64,000 nucleotides of DNA, taken from an uncultured Pseudomonas sp. (lineage in GTDB: Bacteria; Pseudomonadota; Gammaproteobacteria; Pseudomonadales; Pseudomonadaceae). The stretch covers positions 1 through 64,000 of the forward strand of contig CALTWF010000015.1 in NCBI GenBank assembly GCA_943912755.1, given 5' to 3'. Shown one piece after another: positions 20,427 through 29,048 of the stretch. The position numbers and the translations under genes are program-made. The notes beneath the pieces were generated by a model. That model was not told the origin of the DNA. It saw only the letters and a program-made list of their open reading frames with translations, and searched no databases. The stretch's first letter is position 1, and the number at the start of each line of letters is the position of its first letter.

Positions 20427-21104
20427 TCAGCCCAGTTGCTGCAGCAGCGCCTCGGCAACGCCCTCGGAGCTGGCCGGGTTCTGCCCGGTGATCAGCCGGC
20501 CATCGACCACGGTCAGCGGCTGCCAGTCGGCGGTCTTCTGGTACTGCGCGCCGAGGGCGGTGAACTCGTCCTCGATCAGGAACGGCACCACGTCGGCCAG
20601 CTGCACGGCGGCCTCTTCGCTATTGGTGAAACCGGTCACCCGGCGGCCCTTGACCAGCGGTGCGCCGTCGGCGCTGCGCACATGGCGTAGCACGCCCGGG
20701 GCATGGCAGACGAAGGCGATCGGCTTGCCGGCGCGCTCGAAGGCTTCGATCAGGGCAATGGACACCGGCAACTCGGCCAGGTCCCACAGCGGGCCATGGC
20801 CGCCGGGGTAGAAGACGGCATCGAAGCCATCGGCGTCGAGGGTGTCCAGGCGCACGCTGTTGGCCAGCACCTGTTGCGCGGCGCTGTCGGCCTGGAAGCG
20901 CCGGGTCATCTCGGTCTGCGACTCGGGCAGCGCGCTTTTCGGGTCCAGCGGCGGCTGGCCGCCGGCCGGCGAGGCCACGGTCACCCTGGCGCCGGCATCG
21001 AGCAGCACGTAGTAGGGAGCCGCGAACTCTTCCAGCCAGAAACCGGTTTTTTCGCCGGTATTGCCCAGCGAATCGTGTGAAGTCAAAACCATCAGTACGT
21101 TCAT
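20427..21104 (-). CDS. DJ-1/PfpI-type protein (Hsp31/glyoxalase III-like)
   Basis: A 225-residue type 1 glutamine-amidotransferase-like protein. The nucleophile elbow FVCHAPG gives Cys133-His134, and Glu25/Glu26 of GFWLEEFAAPYYVL provides the acidic partner. DAVFYPGGHGPLWDLA is the oxyanion loop typical of Hsp31-like chaperone/glyoxalases. It may detoxify methylglyoxal or related carbonyls without glutathione. It lies second in the TetR-led operon, 36 bp after tetR. Confidence 0.87.
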   Translation of the reverse strand: MNVLMVLTSHDSLGNTGEKTGFWLEEFAAPYYVLLDAGARVTVASPAGGQPPLDPKSALPESQTEMTRRFQADSAAQQVLANSVRLDTLDADGFDAVFYPGGHGPLWDLAELPVSIALIEAFERAGKPIAFVCHAPGVLRHVRSADGAPLVKGRRVTGFTNSEEAAVQLADVVPFLIEDEFTALGAQYQKTADWQPLTVVDGRLITGQNPASSEGVAEALLQQLG

Positions 21105-21140
21105 CGATCAGCTCTCCGGAGCGGTAGATAAATTGTCGTG

Positions 21141-21737
21141 TCAGACAGGGGCTTGCAGGGCGCGGACGCTCTCGTCCAGCGCCATCGCGAATGGCGCGGC
21201 GCTGCGGTTGATCTTGGCCAGCAGGCTGGCCCCCAGCCACAGGGCGTAGAGCCGGGCGGCCAGGGCCGTGGCCGGTTCCGCCAGGACCAGCGAACGGTCG
21301 GCGCGCGCGCTATCGAGGCCACTGGCCAGGCGCTGGATGATCGCCTCGGTCCCCCGGGCCAGCGCCAGGCGCATGGCCTCGGACAGGTCCGACACCTCGG
21401 CGCCCAGTTTGACCGCCAGGCATTGGCCGTCGTTGCAGTCGCCGCACTGGTTGTCGATCCAGCGTTGCCAATAGCCGAGCAGGCGTTCGCGCCCCGACAG
21501 CCCGGGAGTGGCCAGCAGTACGTCCATCTGCGTGATATAGCGCGCAAAATAATCGTCCAGCAGCGCCTCGCCGAAACCGTCCTTGGACGGGAAGTAATGG
21601 TAGAACGAGCCCTTGGGCACGCCGGCGGCAGCCAGCACTGCATTGATGCCCACGGCGGAAAACCCCTTGCGCCCGACGATGGCCTGGCCGCAGTCGAGGA
21701 TCTTGCGTCGTGTGCTGTTCGCTTCGTTCATGGCCAT
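21141..21737 (-). CDS. TetR-family repressor (NemR/AcrR-like)
   Basis: A 198-residue regulator with a TetR HTH at residues 11-57 (RRKILDCGQAIVGRKGFSAVGINAVLAAAGVPKGSFYHYFPSKDGF). The C-terminal half carries DNQCGDCNDGQCLAVKL, a cluster of cysteines that could sense electrophiles, as in NemR; this is inference. It heads an operon with a DJ-1-like protein, an NADPH oxidoreductase and an ABM protein. A TAGAC-N5-GTCTA operator lies 17 bp upstream of its start. Confidence 0.9.
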   Translation of the reverse strand: MAMNEANSTRRKILDCGQAIVGRKGFSAVGINAVLAAAGVPKGSFYHYFPSKDGFGEALLDDYFARYITQMDVLLATPGLSGRERLLGYWQRWIDNQCGDCNDGQCLAVKLGAEVSDLSEAMRLALARGTEAIIQRLASGLDSARADRSLVLAEPATALAARLYALWLGASLLAKINRSAAPFAMALDESVRALQAPV

Positions 21738-21753
21738 GGGCTCACCGGATCAT

Positions 21754-21768
21754 TAGACCAGTCGTCTA
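21754..21768. promoter_or_regulatory. TetR/NemR-type operator
   Basis: TAGAC-CAGTC-GTCTA is a perfect 5-bp inverted repeat 17 bp upstream of the tetR start. It resembles known NemR-family boxes and is the likely autoregulatory site of the operon. Confidence 0.6.
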
Positions 21769-21921
21769 GTTCGTGGAAAGGGATGCTATGCCCCGGGACA
21801 GGCGGCAACAATGTCGAATACGCCATGATTCCGGACACGCTGCGACCGCGCTGCCGCGCCGGTTTGCCAAGCGCGCCGGTTGCGTCAACAATCGCTCTCC
21901 CCTGCCCTGCGGAGTCTTGCC

Positions 21922-22860
21922 ATGCACCATGTCGCGCTGATCGTCTACCCCCAGTTCCAGTCGATGTGCCTGGCACTGGGCTCGGTGTTCGAGTGCGCCA
22001 ACCTGCTGCGCGGCGAGGCCGCCTACCGTTTTTCCCTGGTTTCGGAAACCGGCGGGCTGGTGCAGTCGTCCCAGGGCTTCGCCGTTGATACCCAGCCCAT
22101 GCAGGCCGGTGCCTACGACACGCTGATCGTCAGCGGCTTCCTGGAAACGGAGACGCCCCCGCCGGGGCTGCTGCACTGCCTGGCGCAGGCAGCGACGGAC
22201 TCACGCCGGCTGGTGGCGCTGTGCACCGGCATCTTCGTCCTTGCCGAAGCGGGCCTGCTGGCGGGCAAGCGCGCCACCACCCATTGGCTGCACGCGCCGG
22301 CCTTCACCAAGCGCTACCCGCAGATCCCGCTGGAGGACAACCGCCTGTTCGTGGTCGATGGCCAGGTGTGGACCGGCGCGGGCATGAGCGGCGGCACCGA
22401 CATGGCGCTGGCCATGGTCGAGAACGACCTCGGCCGCGACCTGGCGCGGCAGGTCGCGCACAAACTGGTGATGTCCGAACGGCGCAGCGGCGAGCACCCG
22501 CAATGCTCGGCGCTGCTGGCGCTGGAGCCGAGGTCCGACCGCATCCAGCTGGCCCTGGCCTATGCTCGCGAGAACCTGCGCAGCAACCTGTCGGTGGAAG
22601 CCCTGGCCGAAGTGGCGCGGCTCAGCCCGCGGCAGTTCAGCCGGGTGTTTCGCGAACAGACCGGCGAAACCCCGGCCAAGGGCGTGGAGAAGCTGCGGGT
22701 GGAGGCCGCCCGGGTGCTGCTGGAAACCAGCCACCACCCGGTGGAAGTGATCGCCCACGAAACCGGCTTCGGCGACCGCGAGCGCTTGCGCCAGGCGTTT
22801 CTGCGCGCCTTCGGCAAGCCGCCGCAGGCGTTGCGCAAGGGGGTTGTGGTGGGTGGTTGA
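21922..22860 (+). CDS. GlxA-family AraC-type regulator with DJ-1/PfpI domain
   Basis: A 312-residue regulator fusing an N-terminal DJ-1/PfpI-like domain (about 1-170; VALCTGIFVLAEAGLLAGKRATTHW) to a C-terminal AraC HTH (about 215-312; LALAYARENLRSNLSVEALAEVARLSPRQFSRVFREQTGETPAKGVEKLRVEAARVLLE). GGAG precedes the ATG at 21922. It is divergent from the TetR operon, and its own target is unknown. Members of this family often respond to nitrogenous or quaternary-amine metabolites. Confidence 0.88.
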   Translation: MHHVALIVYPQFQSMCLALGSVFECANLLRGEAAYRFSLVSETGGLVQSSQGFAVDTQPMQAGAYDTLIVSGFLETETPPPGLLHCLAQAATDSRRLVALCTGIFVLAEAGLLAGKRATTHWLHAPAFTKRYPQIPLEDNRLFVVDGQVWTGAGMSGGTDMALAMVENDLGRDLARQVAHKLVMSERRSGEHPQCSALLALEPRSDRIQLALAYARENLRSNLSVEALAEVARLSPRQFSRVFREQTGETPAKGVEKLRVEAARVLLETSHHPVEVIAHETGFGDRERLRQAFLRAFGKPPQALRKGVVVGG

Positions 22861-22935
22861 GGTGGGCCGGCCTGAAAAACAGCCAGGTTCAAACGTCTTT
22901 CCAAAATGAAGACGCCAAGACGCCAAGGAGGGCTT

Positions 22936-23580
22936 GTGATCAAACCGAAATATTTCGCCGCGCTGATGCTGTTTACCGCAGCCTCTGCGCAAGCCGACCT
23001 GGAAATTCGCAGCCTGGCCGACAGTCCCCGTCACGCGGCCGCGTTGCAGCGATTGCAGGCCGCGAGCGCCAGGCAACCCGCGCCTGAAGCCGGCTTTCCT
23101 AGCCTGAAGCAGATCATCGCGGGTATGCAGACGGGCCGCATAATGGCTGGTCTTGCCGGACAAGCGCCCACCTACCAATCGCCCTCAAGGCCGGCGATCG
23201 AGCAACTCGGCTGCCATCTTGCCGGTGAGGCGCCATCGGGGGTCGAGCGCAAGGCCGGTGGCCTCAATGGGGTCATGTCGGTGTATGCCTGTGGCTCGAA
23301 GTATGTCGTCACCTACGAGTACGACTACTCGGTGGCGCTTACCCAGCGGGTGGTGGTGGTCGACGATGACTTTGCACAGCACACCGATCCGCGCACGCCG
23401 CTGATCAAGACCAGGGTGGTGACCAGGGGGGAGACACGCCTGACGGCCATGCGCTGGCTGAACCCCAGAAACGAGATTCGCTATGAGGTTTACGCGGAGC
23501 ACTCGCAGGCTGCCGATGAAACGCTGGAAAAGAGCCTGGAGTCGGTACTCGGGGCCACTGCACTGGCCTGGTCGCGCTGA
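22936..23580 (+). CDS. Secreted protein of unknown function
   Basis: A 214-residue protein. The GTG at 22936 is preferred over the in-frame ATG at 22906 because a strong AAGGAGG sits at 22925-22931, and because this start gives a clean signal peptide (IKPKYFAALMLFTAASAQA). Two cysteines (QLGCHLAGE and VYACGSKYV) may pair in the periplasm. No known domain recognised. It is the last GC-rich gene before the AT-rich cassette-like segment. Confidence 0.68.
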   Translation: MIKPKYFAALMLFTAASAQADLEIRSLADSPRHAAALQRLQAASARQPAPEAGFPSLKQIIAGMQTGRIMAGLAGQAPTYQSPSRPAIEQLGCHLAGEAPSGVERKAGGLNGVMSVYACGSKYVVTYEYDYSVALTQRVVVVDDDFAQHTDPRTPLIKTRVVTRGETRLTAMRWLNPRNEIRYEVYAEHSQAADETLEKSLESVLGATALAWSR

Positions 23581-23671
23581 GGGTCTCTGCCTAGTGTTCG
23601 TCGCCCACCCTCTCGGTTCGGCTTGAGGTACATTTGACGTCGCCTGCACACTCAATGCTTGACTTATCTCC

Positions 23672-23736
23672 GTCTAACACATGGTTTAAGTCGCTCACTA
23701 GAACGGTGTTCAGGCGCCGCTAACCGAATGTTATGT
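23672..23736 (+). other. Integron attC-like recombination site
   Basis: A 65-bp imperfect palindrome with the architecture of an integron attC. It opens with GTCTAAC (RYYYAAC, 23672-23678) and ends with GTTATGT (23730-23736), close to GTTRRRY. Internal arms GGTTTAAGTCGC and GCCGCTAACC pair with an extra base, as L'' and L' do, and the tip is GAAC-GGT-GTTC. It resembles environmental and Pseudomonas cassette sites by memory. The AT-rich TPR gene starts 15 bp later. No second attC was found after that gene and there is no integrase in the window, so the call is tentative. Confidence 0.5.
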
Positions 23737-23750
23737 AAACAAGGGAATGT

Positions 23751-24314
23751 ATGCGTTTAGTTTTAGTCCTTTTCTTCTCTTTGCTTCCAGGTCTTTCGTC
23801 AGCAGACACTGAGCTCGACAATATGATCGAACGCTACGAATCACAAAAAAATGGTAATTATCTAAATAATCAACAGCTAGCTTTTTTAAGTCACGACATT
23901 GGCATGCGTCTTTTGGCGAGTGAAAAATACGACGCCGCTATCACTTACTTTAAAACCGCATTAGAAATCGACCAGAATATTGACATAAACGACCCCTATC
24001 TCGGAGGCCGCTGGACATATTTAGGCCAGGCCTACACGTTCAGTGGCCAGATAAACAAAGGCATTGAGTCGCTCCAGCGAGCCCTTCAGATAGATGAACT
24101 GCACTACCCTGACGGGCACCTGAACATTGGAATTGCACACGGAAATCTGGGATGGGCTTTAATTCGATCTCGAAACTACCAGAAAGCAAATAAGCATTTA
24201 AAAATAGCTTGCACAATCTTTTTGGCAGCGCTTGGCGAAATCCATCCCCAAACGCTAGATTGCCACAAGAAGATGAACGTTACGCTCAAGCACCTGAAGA
24301 ATAACCAACAATAG
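23751..24314 (+). CDS. Secreted TPR-repeat protein in an AT-rich, cassette-like segment
   Basis: A 187-residue protein with a signal peptide (MRLVLVLFFSLLPGLSSADT) and at least three tetratricopeptide units: AITYFKTALEIDQ, GRWTYLGQAYTFSGQINKGIESLQRALQIDE and AHGNLGWALIRSRNYQKANKHLKIA. TPR proteins mediate protein contacts; a periplasmic role is inferred. Base use differs sharply from the neighbours, with many AAA, AAT, ATA and TTA codons, which suggests recent acquisition. It starts 15 bp after an attC-like site. AAGGGA precedes the ATG. No function can be assigned. Confidence 0.75.
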   Translation: MRLVLVLFFSLLPGLSSADTELDNMIERYESQKNGNYLNNQQLAFLSHDIGMRLLASEKYDAAITYFKTALEIDQNIDINDPYLGGRWTYLGQAYTFSGQINKGIESLQRALQIDELHYPDGHLNIGIAHGNLGWALIRSRNYQKANKHLKIACTIFLAALGEIHPQTLDCHKKMNVTLKHLKNNQQ

Positions 24315-24577
24315 GGATACACGAGTATAAACACACACCGACCGCCTGGTGCCCGACTGAAGTAGAACTGCACTTACATCTACTGAGTTTACAGGGTGCC
24401 CCGGCTTCTTTCGCTACTCGACATTCTTACATACCTTTTCACACAACCTTCCCACGCCCTAGTCTGATAACCAGAACCGTTAACCTGAGCGTAACGATCA
24501 CCCACCTACCTTGATTGATGCCCTGCCGACCCCCGCCCTAAGGTGACTCCACAAAAAGCACAACAGTGGAGTTAGCG

Positions 24578-26239
24578 ATGACCACCCCTATCGAACCCCC
24601 ACCGCAGTGGTCGCGGCGGCGCGCCGAGAAGCAGCGCCGTATCGACCAGGTCCGCCATCTCGCCGACGGCGCGGTGCTGCCGGGCGAGCGTATCGTCGAG
24701 GCGCTGGAACTGCTGATCGCCTCCGGCGACCGCGTGGTGCTCGAAGGCAATAACCAGAAGCAGGCGGACTTTCTCTCCCGCTCCCTGGCCAAGGCCGATC
24801 CGGGCAAGCTCCACGACCTGCACATGATCATGCCCAGCGTCAGCCGCGCCGAACACCTGGACCTGTTCGAACAGGGCATCGCGCGCAAGCTCGACTTTTC
24901 CTTCGCCGGCCCGCAAAGCCTGCGCATCGGCCAGCTGCTCGAAGACGGCCGCCTGGAAGTCGGCGCCATCCATACCTACATCGAGCTGTATTCGCGCCTG
25001 CTGGTCGACCTGATTCCCAACGTCGCGCTGGTCGCCGGCTTCATGGCCGACCGTGCCGGCAATATCTACACCGGCCCGAGCACCGAGGACACCCCGGCGC
25101 TGGTCGAGCCGACGGCCTTCAGCGACGGCATCGTGATCGTCCAGGTCAACCAGCTGGTGGACGATGTCAGCGACCTGCCACGGGTGGATATCCCGGCTTC
25201 GTGGGTCGATTTCGTGGTGGTCGCCGACAAGCCCTTCTATATCGAGCCGCTGTTCACCCGCGATCCGCGCCATATCAAGCCGGTCCACGTGCTGATGGCG
25301 ATGATGGCGATCCGCGGAATCTACGAGAAGCACAACGTCCAGTCGCTCAACCACGGCATCGGTTTCAACACCGCGGCCATCGAGCTGATCCTGCCGACCT
25401 ACGGCGAGTCCCTGGGGCTCAAGGGCAAGATCTGCCGCAACTGGACCCTCAACCCGCACCCGACGCTGATCCCGGCCATCGAGACCGGCTGGGTGCAAAG
25501 CGTGCATTGCTTCGGCACCGAGCTGGGCATGGAGGACTACATCGCCCAGCGCCCGGACGTGTTCTTCACCGGCCGCGATGGCTCGATGCGCTCCAACCGC
25601 ATGATGTGCCAGCTGGCCGGGCAGTACGCGGTCGACCTGTTCATCGGCGCGACGCTGCAGGTGGACGGTGACGGCCACTCCTCCACCGTTACCCGTGGCC
25701 GCCTGGCCGGCTTCGGCGGTGCGCCGAACATGGGCCACGACCCGCGCGGCCGGCGCCATGTCACACCCGCCTGGCTGGACATGACCGAGCCGGTGACCCT
25801 GCTCGAACGCGGGCGCAAGCTGGTGGTGCAGATGGTCGAGACCTTCCAGGAAGGCGGCAAACCGACCTTCGTCGACACCCTCGACGCGGTGGACGTGGCG
25901 AAAAAGGCCGGCATGCCCCTGGCGCCGGTGATGATCTACGGCGATGACGTCACCCACCTGCTTACCGAGGAAGGCATTGCCTACCTGTACAAGGCGCGCA
26001 CCGTGGAAGAACGCCGGGCGATGATCGCCGCGGTCGCCGGGGTCACCAGCATCGGCCTGCGCCACGACCCGAAAGACACCCTGCGCATGCGCCGCGAAGG
26101 GCTGATCGCCCTGCCCGAGGACCTCGGCATCCAGCGCACCCAGGCCAGCCGCGCGCTGCTGGCGGCCAAGAGCATCGCCGAACTGGTCGAGTGGTCCGGC
26201 GGCCTGTACAACCCGCCCGCACGCTTCAGGAGCTGGTGA
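24578..26239 (+). CDS. mdcA: Malonate decarboxylase alpha subunit (acetyl-S-ACP:malonate ACP transferase)
   Basis: A 553-residue subunit that exchanges acetyl for malonyl on the MdcC thiol group, starting the malonate decarboxylation cycle. Recognisable stretches are RRAEKQRRIDQVRHLADGAVLPGERIVEALELLIASGDRVVLEGNNQKQAD and GIGFNTAAIELILPTYGESLGLKGKICRNW, as in CoA-transferase-fold MdcA. The ATG at 24578 (GTGGAG upstream) is used instead of a slightly earlier in-frame start. It is first in mdcABCDEGHLM and overlaps mdcB by one base. Confidence 0.95.
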   Translation: MTTPIEPPPQWSRRRAEKQRRIDQVRHLADGAVLPGERIVEALELLIASGDRVVLEGNNQKQADFLSRSLAKADPGKLHDLHMIMPSVSRAEHLDLFEQGIARKLDFSFAGPQSLRIGQLLEDGRLEVGAIHTYIELYSRLLVDLIPNVALVAGFMADRAGNIYTGPSTEDTPALVEPTAFSDGIVIVQVNQLVDDVSDLPRVDIPASWVDFVVVADKPFYIEPLFTRDPRHIKPVHVLMAMMAIRGIYEKHNVQSLNHGIGFNTAAIELILPTYGESLGLKGKICRNWTLNPHPTLIPAIETGWVQSVHCFGTELGMEDYIAQRPDVFFTGRDGSMRSNRMMCQLAGQYAVDLFIGATLQVDGDGHSSTVTRGRLAGFGGAPNMGHDPRGRRHVTPAWLDMTEPVTLLERGRKLVVQMVETFQEGGKPTFVDTLDAVDVAKKAGMPLAPVMIYGDDVTHLLTEEGIAYLYKARTVEERRAMIAAVAGVTSIGLRHDPKDTLRMRREGLIALPEDLGIQRTQASRALLAAKSIAELVEWSGGLYNPPARFRSW

Positions 26240-27093
26240 TGAGCGCATCCATGCAGATTCACGCGCAACTGCCGCTGGGCCACGCCCTGGCCGACCTGGC
26301 GGTGGATGCGCTGATCGATGAAGCCGACCTGTCGCCCAAGCCGGCGCTGGTCGACCGCCGCGGCAGCGGTGCCCACGGCGACCTGCACCTGGGCCTGATG
26401 CACGCCTCGGCCCTGTCGCTGTGGCCGTGCTTCCGCGAGATGGCCGAGGCCGCCGCCGGCTTCGGCGAAATCGGCCTGCCGCTGCGTGAAGCCCTTGGCC
26501 GCATCGGCCGCGAAGGCGAAGCGGCGATGCGCGTGACCACCGCCGGGGTCAATACCCACCGTGGCGCGATCTGGGCGCTGGGGCTGCTGGTCGCCGCGCG
26601 GGCCCTCGCCCCGCATGAACACGATGCCGGCGCCATCGCGGCCAAAGCCGGACGCATCGCCCTGCTCGAAGACCGCTTCGCGCCACGCCAGCAGGACAGC
26701 CACGGCCTGCAGGTACAACGCCGCTACGGCGTGCGCGGCGCCCGTGAAGAAGCCCAGGCCGGCTTCCCCACCCTGCTCGGCCACGGCCTGCCGCAACTGC
26801 ACGCCAGCCGCCGCAACGGTGCCGGCGAGCAGAATGCCCGGCTTGACGCCCTGCTCGCGATCATGACCTGCCTGGACGACACCTGCGTGCTCTGGCGCGC
26901 CGGCCTCGAGGGCCTGCACGCCATGCAGCAAGGCGCCCGCGCCGTGCTCGCCGCCGGCGGCAGCGCCAGCCTCGCCGGGCGCCGCGCCCTGCGTGAACTG
27001 GATACCAGCCTGCTCGCCCTGAATGCCTCGCCAGGTGGAGCGGCCGACCTGCTCGCCGCCTGCCTGTTCCTCGATAACCTCGGGAGCCTCTGA
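26239..27093 (+). CDS. mdcB: Triphosphoribosyl-dephospho-CoA synthase
   Basis: A 284-residue CitG-family enzyme that makes 2'-(5''-triphosphoribosyl)-3'-dephospho-CoA, the precursor of the MdcC prosthetic group. CitG/MdcB hallmarks are seen: VDALIDEADLSPKPALVDRRGSGAH near the N-terminus, AAMRVTTAGVNTHRGAIWALGLLVAA in the middle and TCLDDTCVLWRAGLEGL. The start at 26239 overlaps the mdcA stop (TGATG), showing coupling. Confidence 0.93.
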   Translation: MSASMQIHAQLPLGHALADLAVDALIDEADLSPKPALVDRRGSGAHGDLHLGLMHASALSLWPCFREMAEAAAGFGEIGLPLREALGRIGREGEAAMRVTTAGVNTHRGAIWALGLLVAARALAPHEHDAGAIAAKAGRIALLEDRFAPRQQDSHGLQVQRRYGVRGAREEAQAGFPTLLGHGLPQLHASRRNGAGEQNARLDALLAIMTCLDDTCVLWRAGLEGLHAMQQGARAVLAAGGSASLAGRRALRELDTSLLALNASPGGAADLLAACLFLDNLGSL

Positions 27094-27095
27094 CC

Positions 27096-27395
27096 ATGGA
27101 AACCCTGTCTTTCACCTTCCCTGCCGGGCAACCGGCCCGTGGCCGCGCCCTGGTGGGCTGCGTCGGCTCCGGCGACCTCGAAGTGCTGCTGGAGCCGGGC
27201 GACCACGGCGTCATCGCCATCAACGTGCTGACCTCGGTAAACGGCAGCGCAGCGCGCTGGCAGCAACTGTTCGAACGCCTGTTCGCCGGGCAGTCGCTGC
27301 CGGCGCTGAACATCGACATCCACGACTTCGGCGCCACCCCGGGCGTGGTCCGCCTGCGCCTGGAACAAGGCTTCGAGGAGCTCGCCCATGACTGA
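27096..27395 (+). CDS. mdcC: Malonate decarboxylase acyl-carrier subunit (delta)
   Basis: A 99-residue acyl-carrier protein that carries the phosphoribosyl-dephospho-CoA group. Ser25 in GCVGSGDLEVLLEP is at the modified position known for MdcC. The protein shuttles acetyl and malonyl thioesters between MdcA and MdcD/E. Its start is 2 bp after mdcB and its 3' end overlaps mdcD by 8 bp. Confidence 0.94.
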   Translation: METLSFTFPAGQPARGRALVGCVGSGDLEVLLEPGDHGVIAINVLTSVNGSAARWQQLFERLFAGQSLPALNIDIHDFGATPGVVRLRLEQGFEELAHD

Positions 27396-28242
27396 TATCG
27401 CCACCCTGCTGCACACCAGCAGCTTCGTTGAACTCGGCGCCCGCGAGCGGGCCAGGGCGCTGCTCGATGCTGGCAGTTTCCGCGAGCTGCTCGGGCCGTT
27501 CGACCGGCTGATGTCGGTGTGGCTGCAACAACAGGGCATCGTGCCCCAGGCCGACGACGGCGTGGTGATCGCCAAGGGCACCCTCGACGGCAAGCCACTG
27601 CTGGTAGCGGCCATCGAGGGCGCCTTCCAGGGCGGCAGCATGGGCGAGGTCGGCGGCGCCAAGATCGCCGGCGCCCTGGAGCTGGCCATCGAAGACAACC
27701 GCAAGGGCATTCCCACCGCCGCCGTGCTGCTCCTGGAAACCGGCGGCGTGCGCCTGCAGGAGGCCAACCTCGGCCTGGCCGCCATCGCCGAGATCCAGGC
27801 GGCCATCGTCGAACTGCGCCAGTACCAGCCGGTGATCGGCCTGGTGGCCGGCTCGGTCGGCTGCTTCGGCGGCATGTCGATCGCCGCCGGATTGTGCAGC
27901 CGGCTGATCGTCACCCGCGAAGCACGCCTGGGGCTGAACGGTCCGCAGGTGATCGAGCAGGAGGCCGGTATCGGCGAATACGACTCGCGCGACCGGCCGT
28001 TCATCTGGAGCCTGACCGGCGGCGAGCAGCGCTACGCCTGCGGCCTGGCCGATGCCTTCGTCGCCGACGACACCCAGGCCGTGCGCGAGGTGCTGCTGGC
28101 GCAACTGGCCGCCGGCGAACCGGCCCTGCCGCGCAGCCGGCGCCACGCCGAATTCCTCACGCTGCTGCAGGGGCTGGGCAGCGACTGCGAACAACTGGAC
28201 GCCGCCCGTACGCGCGCCCTCTATCAAGGAGAACTGCAATGA
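27388..28242 (+). CDS. mdcD: Malonate decarboxylase beta subunit
   Basis: A 284-residue carboxyltransferase-fold (crotonase-like) subunit that, with MdcE, decarboxylates malonyl-S-MdcC. Typical segments include GQSMGEVGG-like GGSMGEVGGAKIAGALELA, LLLETGGVRLQEANLGLAAIAEI and VGCFGGMSIAAGLCSRLIVT. It overlaps both mdcC and mdcE, so it is tightly coupled within the operon. Confidence 0.94.
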   Translation: MTDIATLLHTSSFVELGARERARALLDAGSFRELLGPFDRLMSVWLQQQGIVPQADDGVVIAKGTLDGKPLLVAAIEGAFQGGSMGEVGGAKIAGALELAIEDNRKGIPTAAVLLLETGGVRLQEANLGLAAIAEIQAAIVELRQYQPVIGLVAGSVGCFGGMSIAAGLCSRLIVTREARLGLNGPQVIEQEAGIGEYDSRDRPFIWSLTGGEQRYACGLADAFVADDTQAVREVLLAQLAAGEPALPRSRRHAEFLTLLQGLGSDCEQLDAARTRALYQGELQ

Positions 28243-29021
28243 GCCGCGGACTGGAGTGGATGCAAGCCCTGAGCAACGGCGACACGCTGGCGGGCTTCCC
28301 GGCCTCGGTGAAGGTCATCGACGGCGAACTGGACAACCGCCAGGCCCGCTTTATCGCCGTGGTGCCGGATGCGCACAACCCGTTTCCCCGGGCGCGCAAT
28401 GGCGAGGTCGGCCTGCTGGAAGGCTGGGGCCTGGCCAAAGCCGTTGAGGAGGCGATCGCAGAAGACCAGGGCAAGACCCCGCGGGTACTGGTCGCCGTGG
28501 TCGATGTGCCGAGCCAGGCCTATGGCCGCCGCGAGGAAGCCCTGGGCATCCACCAGGCCCTGGCCGGCGCGGTGGACGCCTATGCCCGCGCCCGCCTGGC
28601 CGGGCACCCGGTCATCGGCCTGCTGGTGGGCAAGGCCATGTCCGGCGCCTTCCTCGCCCACGGCTACCAGGCCCAGCGGCTGATCGCCCTGGATGACGAC
28701 GGGGTGATGGTCCACGCCATGGGCAAGGCCGCCGCCGCGCGCATCACCCTGCGCAGCGTCGAAGAGCTGGAAGCGCTGGCCGCCCGCGTGCCGCCGATGG
28801 CCTACGACATCGCCAGCTATGCCTCGCTCGGGCTGCTGTGGGAACGGGTGCCGGTCGAGGCGATCGAACAGCCTGGCCAGCAGGATGCCGACAAGGTCCG
28901 CGAGGTGCTGGCACGGGCGGTGCGGGATATCGCCGGCAGCAGCGACCTGAGCGGGCGCCTGGGAGCACCGAACCGCAGCCTGTCGTCGCAGGTCCGTGAA
29001 CGACTGCGCGCGCAGTGGTAA
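28239..29021 (+). CDS. mdcE: Malonate decarboxylase gamma subunit
   Basis: A 260-residue partner of MdcD with the second carboxyltransferase half-fold (VVDVPSQAYGRREEALGIHQALAGAVDAYARARLAGHPVIGLLVGKAMSGAFLAHGYQA). The two subunits together form the decarboxylase active site. The ATG at 28239 overlaps the mdcD stop (ATGA) and AAGGAGAA precedes it. The long open frame extending upstream through mdcD is a reading-frame shadow. Confidence 0.93.
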   Translation: MSRGLEWMQALSNGDTLAGFPASVKVIDGELDNRQARFIAVVPDAHNPFPRARNGEVGLLEGWGLAKAVEEAIAEDQGKTPRVLVAVVDVPSQAYGRREEALGIHQALAGAVDAYARARLAGHPVIGLLVGKAMSGAFLAHGYQAQRLIALDDDGVMVHAMGKAAAARITLRSVEELEALAARVPPMAYDIASYASLGLLWERVPVEAIEQPGQQDADKVREVLARAVRDIAGSSDLSGRLGAPNRSLSSQVRERLRAQW

Positions 29022-29048
29022 CCGCTTCTTGCCGACTGGAGCCTTGCC

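Noticed and set aside
24315..24577. Second attC after the TPR gene
   Set aside because: No RYYYAAC/GTTRRRY pair with internal arms could be found between the TPR stop and mdcA.
24572..26248. 558-codon frame opposite mdcA
   Set aside because: Antisense shadow of mdcA; rich in His, Gly, Arg and Asp with no motif.
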